Shown here: positions 28,189 through 38,140 of the stretch, piece by piece | How the letters are laid out: every line of letters starts with the position of its first letter | How positions within the stretch are numbered: the stretch's first letter is position 1 | DNA from: Mucilaginibacter psychrotolerans | GTDB taxonomy: Bacteria > Bacteroidota > Bacteroidia > Sphingobacteriales > Sphingobacteriaceae | Assembly: GCF_004519315.1 (NCBI RefSeq) | Contig: NZ_SOZE01000006.1 | Span: 124,001-188,000 of the forward strand | DNA: 64,000 bases | Reading direction: 5' to 3' | The notes under the pieces: generated by a model | Database searches by the model: none | What the model was told of the DNA's origin: nothing | What the model saw: the letters and a program-made list of their open reading frames with translations, nothing else | Position numbers and translations under genes: made by a program

Positions 28189-29778
28189 TTAATAATATGG
28201 TACTGGTGGCTGTGTCAATTTGGGGTCGCTAACCAACTCTGATGCCGGAATGGGCAAGGTAAATGAATTGATAGTGGCCGGAAGCGCAGTTGGAGTGGCC
28301 GTAGTATCCCTTGTTGCCGTACGTGTTTTAGGATCATAAGTAAACGAGATACGGCCGTGAGTAGCATCCTGATCATTTAGCACCTTCACGGCGTTGTTTG
28401 GATCGTAGTAAGAATACCTAACCAGGTCTATCCAATATTGCCCTTCATAAGCAAGCTCAACTCTTCTTTCAATGCGTAGTGTAGTTGCATCAAGCACTGC
28501 CACAGGATCTACGCCGGCCCGTTTCCGCACAGCGTTGAAATAGAGTAGCGCATTACCATCGCTTGTGCTGGCGTTATTACCTAAAATGGATTCTGCATAT
28601 ATCAAATACACATCGGCTAACCTGAGGTATGAATTGTGTTCTATAGACGACCAGATGTCCATTGTTGGCGCATTGTTGTCTTTTTCGTTGCCTATAACGT
28701 GTTTTTTCATACCCGTACCGGTAGCCTTATAACCACCGGCAGCTTGGTTCAATTCGGGATAAAAATCTCCGTTGAGCATAATAGTGGCCTTGCGCCTAAC
28801 GGTATCCTTGGCCGAATACATCCGGTACAGATCATAACTTGGTGCTAATGATTGCCATCCGCCGTTCTTTGCGGGCAGCACCTCGCTGGTTGGTGCGTAC
28901 CAGGTTTGCAGATCGTTTCCATTCCCATAGCTCACGCCTGCGGTCCACTGAAGAGCAAATAATGATTCCTGGTTATCGTTGTTTTGGGCCTTAAAAAGGT
29001 CGGCATAGTTGGGGAGCAACGTCAATCCGCTATTTTTGCACACATTGCCGGCATACTTCTTGGCACTGTCAAGCAAGGCCTGGTCGCGGCTGCCGTTTTT
29101 TCCCAAGCCGGCCATCGTCAGGTACAATTTGCCCAGCATTCCCTGCGCCGACCAGGTAGTCACCCGGCCTTTTTCGTCAGTATTGGGAAGGTATCGCGCT
29201 GCGTAAGTCAGGTCGTTCGCAGCAAATTTGTAAACGTCTGCAACAATATTACGTGGAAGCAGCGGATTTTCTATCAGTTTGCTGTTATCTTCAACAATGG
29301 GTACAGCACCCCAATATACTGCCAAATGGTAATAAGCTACTGCACGCATAAACTTTGCCTCTGCTATGGCGGCATTCTTCTCTGCCAGCGGGATGGATGC
29401 GGGAGCTTGTTCCTGTATGGCAATAATAACCGTATTACATTGGGCAATAACACTGTACAAACCAGTCCACCCCTCTGTAACATAACTATTTTGCGCAGTA
29501 ATGGTGCGTGTAAAAAGCTGTACCAGATCATTACTATATCCAAAACTACCCGTGCCGGCCAATACATCGCCAAGTGGTAACATACCGTTCCTGTTCCACC
29601 GCCACCATTCGCCGCCGGCGTACAGGCTTGCCGTAGCCAGCCGTAAATCAGAGGTGGTTTTATAAAAATTATTTGAACTGATTTGCGAGTTGGATGGTCG
29701 GTCCAGGAAACTCTTCTTACATCCGGCAATTGCTGCTGCAAGTAGCAGGATGATGATAATTTTGTTAATTGATTTCAT
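28189..29778 (-). CDS. susD: SusD/RagB family glycan-binding lipoprotein
   Basis: 529 residues with a lipoprotein signal and cysteine (LLLAAAIAGCKKSFLDRPSN). The SusD fold is clear: SSNNFYKTTSDLRLATASLY, AIAEAKFMRAVAYYHLAVYW, and the C-terminal RIERRVELAYEGQYWIDLVR that marks the RagB/SusD C-terminal domain. SusD forms the lid over the SusC porin and hands oligosaccharides to it. The gene follows susC by 32 nt and precedes the glycan-binding protein. The name describes the family; the substrate here is likely a xyloglucan-type oligosaccharide, inferred from its neighbours. Confidence 0.93.
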   Translation of the reverse strand: MKSINKIIIILLLAAAIAGCKKSFLDRPSNSQISSNNFYKTTSDLRLATASLYAGGEWWRWNRNGMLPLGDVLAGTGSFGYSNDLVQLFTRTITAQNSYVTEGWTGLYSVIAQCNTVIIAIQEQAPASIPLAEKNAAIAEAKFMRAVAYYHLAVYWGAVPIVEDNSKLIENPLLPRNIVADVYKFAANDLTYAARYLPNTDEKGRVTTWSAQGMLGKLYLTMAGLGKNGSRDQALLDSAKKYAGNVCKNSGLTLLPNYADLFKAQNNDNQESLFALQWTAGVSYGNGNDLQTWYAPTSEVLPAKNGGWQSLAPSYDLYRMYSAKDTVRRKATIMLNGDFYPELNQAAGGYKATGTGMKKHVIGNEKDNNAPTMDIWSSIEHNSYLRLADVYLIYAESILGNNASTSDGNALLYFNAVRKRAGVDPVAVLDATTLRIERRVELAYEGQYWIDLVRYSYYDPNNAVKVLNDQDATHGRISFTYDPKTRTATRDTTATPTALPATINSFTLPIPASELVSDPKLTQPPVPYY

Positions 29779-29810
29779 AAAACATATATTTTAACATCGG
29801 TAATTGTATC

Positions 29811-32800
29811 TTATTTCAAGGTTATGTTTGCACCCAGCGTGAATACCCTCGGCTGTGCGTAATAACCACCGTCCCATCCTGACTGAAGCGGATTCCATGA
29901 ACCAATTTCAGGATCGGTACCCTTATATTTCGTAATTACAAAGGCATTGGATACCGTAGCAAATACCCTTAAAGAACTTACAGAGATTTTTGATAAAATG
30001 GTTTCGGGTACCCGGTAACCTAACGTGATGTTTTTGCACCGCAGAAATGAAGCATCCTGGATAAACAAATTGTTAGGCCGATTATTACCGTTGGTATTGT
30101 CGTTCCTTAATCCAACAACTGTTGTATTTGGGTTGGTAACATATACATTGTTAATATCAGATGCAGAGCCGTTTGGATCTACCAAATCCAGTCTCGCATA
30201 ACTTAAGATATCGGTATAATAGCTGGTATTGTTTTGCGAATCGGTTTGCGATACCCACACCTGATTGAATACTTTGTTGCCATAGCTGCCGGCGAAGAAG
30301 ATATTCAAATCAAAATTTTTGTAGCTAAATGTGTTATTGATACCATACTGGAATTTCGGCAGCGGGGAGCCTAAAAAAGTCTCGTCTTTTGAGTCGATAA
30401 TACCATCGCCGTTCAAATCTTTAAACATACGGTCGCCATACCAAATACCGCCGCCCGATGGGGAAATTGGATAGGGAACGCCGGCTGAATTAGCCGGGCG
30501 GGCATGTGTTACAAAATCACTTGGCGTTGAATAAATCCCGTCGAATACATAGCCATAAAATTCGCCAATAGCCTGGCCTACCCGGGTTGTTTGAATTACA
30601 TCGTTATTAAATGTCTGGCTTAGGTTAGCCTGGCTGCCACCTGAACCTAAATCAAGCACTTTATTAACATTTCGCGATAGGGTAAGACTGCTTCTCCAAT
30701 TAAAGTTTTTAGAACTAATATTGGTGGTATTGATTTGGAAGTCAAACCCTTTATTACTCATAGAACCCACATTGGCATAGGGTGCCACCATGGTTCCGGG
30801 CGAATAGCCCGCAGCAGTACCGGTATATAACGGAAGAGGCACCTTTAATAAAAGGCCGTGTGTTTCGCGGTCATAAACATCAATTGAAAAACTCAGGCGC
30901 CCGTTAAAAAACGTTCCGTCAATCCCTGCGCTGTAATAATCAGTTGTTTCCCACTTTACTTTCTCATTTTTCAAATTGCTTTGAAATTGTGCAGTACCCG
31001 ACAGGCTATTAGACACCGATGTAAGTTGAGTTATAAAAGTATTGCCCGGTATACCCTGGTTGTTGGTAAGCCCGTAACCAAGCCTCAACTTAAGTTCGTC
31101 TATAGCTTTAATATCTTTTAAAAACGCCTCTTTATTTATTTTCCAGGCAAACCCACCAGAATAGGTAGTAACCCAACGATTGTTGGTTGGAAAATTCGAA
31201 GAACCATCGTTACGTAGATTGCCGGTAAGCAGATATTTATCCTCCCAGGAAAAATTAACGCGACCGAACCAGGATTCCTGTGCGGCGCCACCAGGAGGGT
31301 TTGAATATGAATTATCGCCTCCGTTTGTGGCCGTAGTAGGATCCCCGGCACTAACGCCCTGCACATTGTTTGAAGCAAAATTTCTTCGCCCGGCACTAAC
31401 ATTTTCGAAAGAGCTTTCCTGCGCTTCATGCCCTGCTAATGCATCGAATTTGAATTTCCCGAAACTATGGTTATAGGTTAGGAAATTGCGTATTACTGTG
31501 TAAAAATTCTGGCCGGAGGCTGAAGAACCGCTGTTGGGGCTAGGAGTGCCTTTACCAAAAACGTAAGATGGCGAAAATTGATTTTGTGTGCTAAAATCAA
31601 AATTACCGGATAGTTCATTTCTTAGCGTTAAACCTTCGGCAAATTGTATTTCGGCGTAAACATTACCAAATATTTGATTTCTTTTTCTCAGGTTTTTGAT
31701 AATAGAGGCTAGTGCCACCGGGTTGGCCGAAGGTTGCACCCAACCGCTGGTGTTGGTAACAGCCCCCCAGGAGCCATCGGCGTTTGTCACCGGAATATCG
31801 GGTGTATTATCCAGCGCGGTTCTGATTACACTACTGCCTGTTGCAGCTACATTTTCGTCAACGTGGGCCAATTGAAGGCTGGTACCTATTTTTAGCCAGT
31901 TGGTGGTTTTATTATCCAAATTCAACCGTGCGGAGTATCTTGTAAAATCAGACCCAAGGGCTATGCCCTGTTGGTTGAAATACGAGGTTGATAGCAAATA
32001 TTGTGTTCTGGCATCGCCGCCGCTTACTGTAATGGTATGGCTGTTCATCGGCGCTTTGCGGAATAATTCTTTTTGCCAGTCGGTACCTTTACCTAAATAT
32101 TGAGGATTTGCAAATTCGGGCCTCGAATCAAAGCCCCAAACTGCGGCCCGGGCGTTAATGAAAGTGGCAAGCTGTTGCAAATCTACTGTAGGGAGTCGCT
32201 TGGCAAGTTCCTGATAACCGGCATAGAAATCATAAGTGATGCGCGGCGGGCCTGATTTGCCTCTTTTTGTGGTAATCACAACTACGCCATTGGTTGCCTG
32301 CGAACCATATATGGCAGTTGCCGAAGCATCTTTCAATACATCTATTGATTCTATTTCAGCAGGGTTGATGGTATTTAATGGATTGGAACCAGTACCCGGG
32401 TCGTTTACCGGGGGAATAATAACGCCATCTATTACGTACAACGGCGAATTAGAGCCACTTATTGACGATACGCCACGTATTTGAATAGATACGCCACCGC
32501 CAGGCTGGCCGGAGACCTGTTGAACCACAACGCCGGCTACTTTGCCCTGCAGGGCCTGGTCGAAAGTGGTTGGTTGTGTTTGGCGCAGGTCGTTTCCCGA
32601 TATTGAACTTATCGCACCGGTAACATCTTTTCTTTTGGTGCGGGCATAACCGGTAACCACTACTTCGTTTAAGTTGCTGGATGTAGGGCTTAACTTAACA
32701 TCTATTACCCCGGTTAGCTTTACGTTTATCTCCTGAGAGGAGTAGCCTAAAAAACTAAAAACGAGGATGTTTCCGGGCGCGGCGGTTATAGAATAGCCTC

Positions 32801-32996
32801 CGTCAACGCCGGTCACAGCGCCGGTGGTTGTCCCTTTTATCCTAACGTTTACGCCTGGTATGGGCTGGCCATTATCAGAACCGGTTACTTTTCCGGTGAT
32901 ATTGAAAGTTTGCGCATGGGCCGAAAAATAAAGCAATAGGCCCATGATAATTAATGAAAATCGGCGTTTCACTCTTTTTTGTAAATTTTTATCCAT
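29811..32996 (-). CDS. susC: SusC/RagA family TonB-dependent transporter
   Basis: 1061 residues. Signal peptide (LIIMGLLLYFSAHAQ), then a carboxypeptidase-regulatory-like domain (about 30-110, GQPIPGVNVRIKGTTTG), the SusC signature EVVVTGYARTKRKDVTGAIS, a plug domain (GVSIQIRGVSSISGSNSPLY) and the 22-strand barrel ending FTLGANITLK. It imports oligosaccharides across the outer membrane using TonB energy. First gene of the susC-susD-SGBP-GH5 operon. Its long leader (33000-33638) carries a 14-bp element shared with the GH31 promoter region and a 12-bp palindrome. The preceding gene is the hybrid two-component regulator, the usual arrangement. Confidence 0.95.
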   Translation of the reverse strand: MDKNLQKRVKRRFSLIIMGLLLYFSAHAQTFNITGKVTGSDNGQPIPGVNVRIKGTTTGAVTGVDGGYSITAAPGNILVFSFLGYSSQEINVKLTGVIDVKLSPTSSNLNEVVVTGYARTKRKDVTGAISSISGNDLRQTQPTTFDQALQGKVAGVVVQQVSGQPGGGVSIQIRGVSSISGSNSPLYVIDGVIIPPVNDPGTGSNPLNTINPAEIESIDVLKDASATAIYGSQATNGVVVITTKRGKSGPPRITYDFYAGYQELAKRLPTVDLQQLATFINARAAVWGFDSRPEFANPQYLGKGTDWQKELFRKAPMNSHTITVSGGDARTQYLLSTSYFNQQGIALGSDFTRYSARLNLDNKTTNWLKIGTSLQLAHVDENVAATGSSVIRTALDNTPDIPVTNADGSWGAVTNTSGWVQPSANPVALASIIKNLRKRNQIFGNVYAEIQFAEGLTLRNELSGNFDFSTQNQFSPSYVFGKGTPSPNSGSSASGQNFYTVIRNFLTYNHSFGKFKFDALAGHEAQESSFENVSAGRRNFASNNVQGVSAGDPTTATNGGDNSYSNPPGGAAQESWFGRVNFSWEDKYLLTGNLRNDGSSNFPTNNRWVTTYSGGFAWKINKEAFLKDIKAIDELKLRLGYGLTNNQGIPGNTFITQLTSVSNSLSGTAQFQSNLKNEKVKWETTDYYSAGIDGTFFNGRLSFSIDVYDRETHGLLLKVPLPLYTGTAAGYSPGTMVAPYANVGSMSNKGFDFQINTTNISSKNFNWRSSLTLSRNVNKVLDLGSGGSQANLSQTFNNDVIQTTRVGQAIGEFYGYVFDGIYSTPSDFVTHARPANSAGVPYPISPSGGGIWYGDRMFKDLNGDGIIDSKDETFLGSPLPKFQYGINNTFSYKNFDLNIFFAGSYGNKVFNQVWVSQTDSQNNTSYYTDILSYARLDLVDPNGSASDINNVYVTNPNTTVVGLRNDNTNGNNRPNNLFIQDASFLRCKNITLGYRVPETILSKISVSSLRVFATVSNAFVITKYKGTDPEIGSWNPLQSGWDGGYYAQPRVFTLGANITLK

Positions 32997-33112
32997 CTTA
33001 TACAGGAATTTTAAAGTTTGATAATTGGTTCATTGGTTGTTGGTTAGTAGTAAATTGGTTCTATTTAATTCATAATTCATTGTTTATCAAAACTTTTAAA
33101 CCACCAAAAAAA

Positions 33113-33124
33113 GCAATCGATTGC
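33113..33124. promoter_or_regulatory. 12-bp palindrome GCAATCGATTGC (LacI-like operator)
   Basis: A perfect palindrome centred on CG, 117 bp upstream of the susC start. Its shape resembles operators of LacI/GalR-type regulators, which centre on an invariant CG. No LacI gene is in the window, so the match is by form only. Confidence 0.35.
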
Positions 33125-33346
33125 AGCTAATTTGCTGTTAGGGCTAGAAATAGCTGCCCAAACAAGTCTTAAAAAACTTCAAGTGCAGCCAAAACGCTTG
33201 CTCATTATCCGGAAAATATTATCTGTTGGTCCTATTGGTTATTGGTGGCATATGGCTTACGGTAAATTTTAAACAATTCACTTTGAGCTTATATTCCGAG
33301 GATGAAACTATGATAACTTAAAAAAGCAGGCGGGGCAGAGTTGACT

Positions 33347-33360
33347 AAAAATATAGACCA
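33347..33360 (-). promoter_or_regulatory. Shared 14-bp element upstream of susC
   Basis: On the minus strand this reads TGGTCTATATTTTT and is identical to 40681-40694 upstream of GH31. Its 3' side (TATTTTTA) is close to the Bacteroidota -7 element TAnnTTTG. It is either a promoter core common to both transcripts or the binding site of the locus regulator. Confidence 0.5.
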
Positions 33361-33638
33361 AATGTTCAATAAATCATAACTAACTTAAAATGAGTTAATT
33401 AAATAGGAATCTAAAAGTCATTATGGCTTCCGTGGTGACAAAAATTTTTGTTTGATATCATCTTCAGGCAGGCGGGATTGACGCTTCTTTCGGCGTATTT
33501 CAACCCAAGAATATTATCGGCCAATAGAAAACTGCTCTACACAACGCCATTGAGGCCGCCTGGCCATACTAATAATGGGGTATTTAACGCTCCATATCGA
33601 GCGTTCTGGAGGACAGTATCCCAACCTGATGAAACTGT

Positions 33639-36600
33639 TTACTCTTCTTCTTCAGATAATTTTTGCTGGCGGATAGAACTGATATAAGCGGAAGGGAGGG
33701 TATTGTATTCTTCCTTAAATAGTTTGGTAAAATATTTGGGGGTGTTAAAGCCAACTTCATAACAAATTTGGCTAATGGTCATCTGGCTATGCTCTAGCAA
33801 ATACACCGCCTTTTTCAGCCTTATGGCACGGATAAACTCAATAGGTGACTTACCAGTAAGCATTAACACTTTATTATAAAGCGACCCACGGCTCATATTC
33901 ATTTGGCGGCTCAATTCTTCAACAGAAAGGCTGTCGTTAGCTATATTAAGTTCTATATATTCTACTATGCTTCTTAGCAGTTTCTCATCTTCATTTTGTA
34001 AAGGCGTTTCCTGCAATTGCACATCCATTTGCTTTTTGTATGTACGTTTATAAGTATCACGCAGTGTAAGGATATTTTTGATTTTTGAGATTAGTATTTC
34101 GAAGTTAAATGGCTTCGTCATGTATTCATTTGCACCTATTTCCAATCCTTTTACTTGTTCGGCCTCTCCAGTCAATGCGGTCAGCAAAACAACGGGGATG
34201 TGCGATGTTCGCTTGTCGTTTTTTAGCTTTTGGCACAATTCGATTCCCGACATCTCGGGCATGCTGATATCACTCACAATGATATCCGGATGCTGCGAAA
34301 GGGCCTTTTGCCAGCCTTCCCGCCCGTTAGATGCTTCTATCAAAAAGAATATGTCTTTTAAATTGTCTTTCAAATAAAACCTGAAATCATCATTATCCTC
34401 CACCAAAAGCACCACAGGCATTTTATTTGTATGCTCCTGTTTGGGTGTAGCTTTACTTTCGTGATGGGGTACATCAGCCAGATTTTCACTATCTGCTTCT
34501 TCATCAGCCAACGTTACAATTTGCTTATCGGCAGATATAGCTACCGGCAGTTTGATGATAAAACTACTGCCACGATCAGGCTCACTCTCAACGGCTATTT
34601 CCCCTCCGTGCATCTTTACAAACTCGCGCGTTATGGCAAGGCCGATGCCGCTACCCTGGTTAATCATCGATTCCGGGATATCGTGCTGAAAAAAACGCTC
34701 GAAAATCTTATTTTGCTTTTCCAGTGGGATACCGATCCCTGTATCAATTACTTTAATTTCAACACAAGCGCCGCTACATGCTCCCTTTTCTACATTAAGC
34801 AGCACGCTCACCTTACCGCCGGCGGAAGTAAATTTAAAGGCATTAGATATCAGGTTAAACAATATTCTCTCTATCTTATCATGATCGAAACTGGTAAACA
34901 GCGATTCAACGGTAGTATCAAATACAAAATCGATCTTTTTTTCTTCGGCAATATCTGTAAATGACAAACTCACCTCACTAATGAACCTGATGATATCTCC
35001 CGGTCTGCTATGCAATTTCAATTCCTGCACTTCCATCTTACGGAAATCGAGCAGCTGGTTTACCAGGTTCAACAATCGCCTGGCATTTTTTCGTATCATG
35101 TTCAGTTGCTGATGCTGTTCCGGACCGGCCCGGGTAAGCATTTTATCCACCGGTGCCATAATTAATGACAGCGGCGTTCTAAACTCGTGACTTACATTTG
35201 TTAAGAATTTAGTCTTCAGTTGGTCGAGTTCCTGCATCCGCTTTATTTCCTGACGCTCCTGTTCAATAATTAATTTTGCCTCCTGCTTTTCTTTCTCTAC
35301 TAAAAACTCCCGTCTTATTTTTTGTATTCCCCTTCGCCGAATAAACAAAAGAAGGCTGACAAACAGTACCAGGTAAATGATATAAGCGAGTGTCGATTCC
35401 CAAAAAGGCGGTAGTATTTTAATCCTTAATGAAATATAATCCGGATTCCACACTCCTTCTGAATTGGAGGCCCTTACCTTAAAAACATAATCGCCCTGAT
35501 CCAGGTTGGTATAACTGGCTTTCCTTATCCTGTTATCGGCATTTACCCATCCTTTGTCAAAACCTTCCAGCATATATTGATGCTTTACTTTGCCGGGGTT
35601 TAAAAAATCGAGGGCTGCAAATTCTATAGAAAAGACATTTTCGCTATGATTGAGTGTAATATCATGCGTTACGGCTATTGCTTTAGACAGTACCGTGTGG
35701 CCGTTGATATCCTCATTGGCTACCACGCTTTTATTAAATAGTTGAAAATCGGTAAACACCAGTTTGAGCTTATTGGTAACTGGTTTTATACTTGCCGGAT
35801 CAAAAATATTAAAGCCATTACCACCCCCAAATATCAGTTCGCCGTTGCGTGTTTTCAAAGCGGAGTTTAGATTAAACTCCCGGCCCTGCAAGCCATCCAT
35901 TTCGTCGAAGTTTTCGAAGTGAAACGTAAACGCTTTGGCTGTTGGTGTTAGGGTAACGCGGCTTAGCCCGTTAGATGTGCTTAACCACATGGCTCCCTCT
36001 CTGTCCTCTTCTGTGTTAGATATTGAATTAGCAGGAAGCCCGTTCTTTTTTGTCAATGAGGTGAAAGTATTTGTTTTAGGGTTCAGAATACTCAATCCAC
36101 CCGCTGTCGCTATCCATATTAAACCGCGACTATCCTCGTTAATACTGTTTACGTTATTATCTATTAAACTATTTGGGGTTTCGCTATTTGAAGTGTAATG
36201 GATAACCCGCCCGTTGTTTTTTAAAATAACATCTACCCCCAAATATCCCCCAATCCATATATTCCCTTTTTTATCCTCAAAAATAGAAGACACCATGGAC
36301 GACCTTATATCTGATTGTTTAAAAGGATGGAAAAACGTTTTTTTCGATCTGTCAAAAATTTCAAGGCCGCCCTCAAAGGTCCCTATCCACAAACGGTGTG
36401 TAGAATCTTCCAGAATGCTCCACACCCTATCATCAGCAATACTGTTGGCCGATCTATCATCGTGTTTGTAATGGATAAAGGTGTTTCCGTCAAAGCAATC
36501 CAGGCCGCCAAAATAGGTACCGATCCATAGTTTTTGGTTATGATCAATACATAAATCAACAATAATGTCATTGCTCAAGCTATTCGGATTCCCGGTATCG

Positions 36601-37829
36601 TGCTTATACTGTTTAAACTTACCCGTTTTCCGGTTAAAGTAAATCAGGCCTCCGCCGTTAGTTCCTATCCACAAATTCCCAAGTTTGTCTTCAACAAATT
36701 TGTCAACATCTTCAAAGCTCAAGCTGCCGGGGTCTGAGGCAAAGTGTTTGTAAAGCGGGAATTTAATAATGTTTTTATGATAATAACTTATTCCCTTTTT
36801 AAAGGTGAACGCCCAAATAATACCAAAGTTATCTTTGTAGAGCGATACACTATTCTGCTTTAATGATTGAGCATTGTCTTCCCGGTTTAGCAGCGTGGTA
36901 ATTTCAAATTTCTTTTTATCCAGCACACTAATACCGCCATGGTCGGTGCCGATCCATATACGGCCATCGTCCGCCTGAATGATATTGTTGATGAGGTTAG
37001 CCTTTAACCTTGGCGCCTGTGATTCTTTATCAATATGTAAAAAAGTACCTGTTGACGGTTTATAGTAATATACACCCAACTCAACAAGTGACCCGTAAAA
37101 CCAAAGATCGTTATCGCGGTCGATAATTAAAGAATAATAACCGTTTTTACCCTTGATTATCTTACTAAAAACATCTGTGTGATAAGTAATTTTATCGGCC
37201 TTACTATCTAACGTTTCAACTGTGCCGTTGCTGTAAACTATCCATACATTACGTTTATTATCAACGGTGATGTCTGTAACGGAATTTGAATATAAAGATG
37301 CGTTGGAACTAATATGATGGTAATAGTGTTTTGTTTGCTTGCTCAGGGTATTAAATCGGTAGATACCAGAGTCTGGTGACAAAAACCAGAAATCTACCGC
37401 ACTAGTTTGTACTATTTTAGTTACCGACAGATTGACCGGAAGTTTTAAAGGCAGCAACAATAATGACATATCATCATTAAACTGCTCTGTATCGGGGTCG
37501 TAAAAACAGAACCCGCTACGCGTTGATATCCACAGTTTTTTATTAGGGCCTTCAAAAATCTTATATATAAAATCAGCTCGTACGGAGCTTTTATTGTTAA
37601 CATCGTGTTTAAATACCTTAAAAGTATAGCCATCAAATCTGTTAAGGCCAGATGCCGTACCGAACCACATAAAGCCTTGGGAATCTTTGAATATGGCGTT
37701 AACCTGATTATGCGACAGCCCGTTACTTACGTCGAGTTGTGAAAACCGGTATTGATTGCTTTGCGCAAAAGAATGAATGCACGCAAAAAACAACGAAACT
37801 GCAAGTAGACAATAAAATTTTAACTGCAT
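33639..37829 (-). CDS. Hybrid two-component system regulator (sensor kinase/response regulator/AraC)
   Basis: About 1396 residues from the ATG at 37829, preferred because it gives a signal peptide (MQLKFYCLLAVSLFFACIHS); an in-frame ATG at 37868 exists. Residues 25-745 hold ~14 regulator-propeller repeats (DSQGFMWFGTASGLNRFDGY, DNLWFYGS, GKLWIGTYFGGLDCF-type), then a Y_Y_Y domain, a membrane segment (AYIIYLVLFVSLLLFI), HisKA with H881 (NVSHEFRTPLSLI), an ATPase domain (GSGIGLAITREFVKMHGGEI), a receiver with D1187 (IIVSDISMPEM) and a C-terminal AraC-type HTH (QICYEVGFNTPKYFTKLFKE). Such regulators sense an oligosaccharide in the periplasm and turn on the adjacent locus. It lies between the susC operon and GH31, all on one strand, and has its own upstream region after the GH31 terminator. 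Confidence 0.93.
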   Translation of the reverse strand: MQLKFYCLLAVSLFFACIHSFAQSNQYRFSQLDVSNGLSHNQVNAIFKDSQGFMWFGTASGLNRFDGYTFKVFKHDVNNKSSVRADFIYKIFEGPNKKLWISTRSGFCFYDPDTEQFNDDMSLLLLPLKLPVNLSVTKIVQTSAVDFWFLSPDSGIYRFNTLSKQTKHYYHHISSNASLYSNSVTDITVDNKRNVWIVYSNGTVETLDSKADKITYHTDVFSKIIKGKNGYYSLIIDRDNDLWFYGSLVELGVYYYKPSTGTFLHIDKESQAPRLKANLINNIIQADDGRIWIGTDHGGISVLDKKKFEITTLLNREDNAQSLKQNSVSLYKDNFGIIWAFTFKKGISYYHKNIIKFPLYKHFASDPGSLSFEDVDKFVEDKLGNLWIGTNGGGLIYFNRKTGKFKQYKHDTGNPNSLSNDIIVDLCIDHNQKLWIGTYFGGLDCFDGNTFIHYKHDDRSANSIADDRVWSILEDSTHRLWIGTFEGGLEIFDRSKKTFFHPFKQSDIRSSMVSSIFEDKKGNIWIGGYLGVDVILKNNGRVIHYTSNSETPNSLIDNNVNSINEDSRGLIWIATAGGLSILNPKTNTFTSLTKKNGLPANSISNTEEDREGAMWLSTSNGLSRVTLTPTAKAFTFHFENFDEMDGLQGREFNLNSALKTRNGELIFGGGNGFNIFDPASIKPVTNKLKLVFTDFQLFNKSVVANEDINGHTVLSKAIAVTHDITLNHSENVFSIEFAALDFLNPGKVKHQYMLEGFDKGWVNADNRIRKASYTNLDQGDYVFKVRASNSEGVWNPDYISLRIKILPPFWESTLAYIIYLVLFVSLLLFIRRRGIQKIRREFLVEKEKQEAKLIIEQERQEIKRMQELDQLKTKFLTNVSHEFRTPLSLIMAPVDKMLTRAGPEQHQQLNMIRKNARRLLNLVNQLLDFRKMEVQELKLHSRPGDIIRFISEVSLSFTDIAEEKKIDFVFDTTVESLFTSFDHDKIERILFNLISNAFKFTSAGGKVSVLLNVEKGACSGACVEIKVIDTGIGIPLEKQNKIFERFFQHDIPESMINQGSGIGLAITREFVKMHGGEIAVESEPDRGSSFIIKLPVAISADKQIVTLADEEADSENLADVPHHESKATPKQEHTNKMPVVLLVEDNDDFRFYLKDNLKDIFFLIEASNGREGWQKALSQHPDIIVSDISMPEMSGIELCQKLKNDKRTSHIPVVLLTALTGEAEQVKGLEIGANEYMTKPFNFEILISKIKNILTLRDTYKRTYKKQMDVQLQETPLQNEDEKLLRSIVEYIELNIANDSLSVEELSRQMNMSRGSLYNKVLMLTGKSPIEFIRAIRLKKAVYLLEHSQMTISQICYEVGFNTPKYFTKLFKEEYNTLPSAYISSIRQQKLSEEEE

Positions 37830-38140
37830 TGAGTTTATAATTGGGAACGCACAGGGCCAATAGATCACCTGTTTAAAGTCAATACACTAAGATAGTACAA
37901 ATGCTTGATAAATGGCCCATTTTTAAGCTTCATAAAACCCGGCATTTTACAATAATTATGAACCCCTGCCGCTGGGGTGTTATTAAACAAAAAATGCGTC
38001 CGGCTCTCAACCCGGAACGCATCCACTTGCATTTTATAAACTAAGATTACGAGCTCCAGAATGCCATTGAAACCGGGCGAATAGTAAGTTGTTCAACAAA
38101 TCGCTTAATTACTTAGCAGCGGTTTAATTTTTATTGCAGA
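37830..38140. other. Intergenic region between the regulator and GH31 genes
   Basis: 311 bases. It holds the GH31 terminator (37994-38022) and, nearer the regulator, an AT-rich stretch (ACTAAGATAGTACAAATGC near 37885) that probably carries the regulator promoter. No small gene or RNA recognised. Confidence 0.5.
37994..38022 (-). terminator. Rho-independent terminator after GH31
   Basis: On the minus strand ATGCGTTCCGG, a short loop, then CCGGACGCAT forms a stem with one bulged base, followed directly by TTTTTTGTTT. It lies ~120 nt beyond the GH31 stop and separates that transcript from the regulator gene. Confidence 0.75.

Larger units (their letters stand above)
33000..33638. promoter_or_regulatory. 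Leader and promoter region of the susC operon
   Basis: 639 bases without a gene between susC and the regulator. It contains the shared 14-mer at 33347-33360, a perfect palindrome at 33113-33124, and several TTGGTT copies at 33025-33060. The susC promoter must lie here because the regulator gene ends at 33639 and is unlikely to read through this long AT-rich stretch. Confidence 0.6.

Noticed and set aside
33025..33060. Repeated TTGGTT copies upstream of susC, considered as a repeat array
   Set aside because: Short, irregular spacing and low complexity; no sign of a CRISPR or regulated array.
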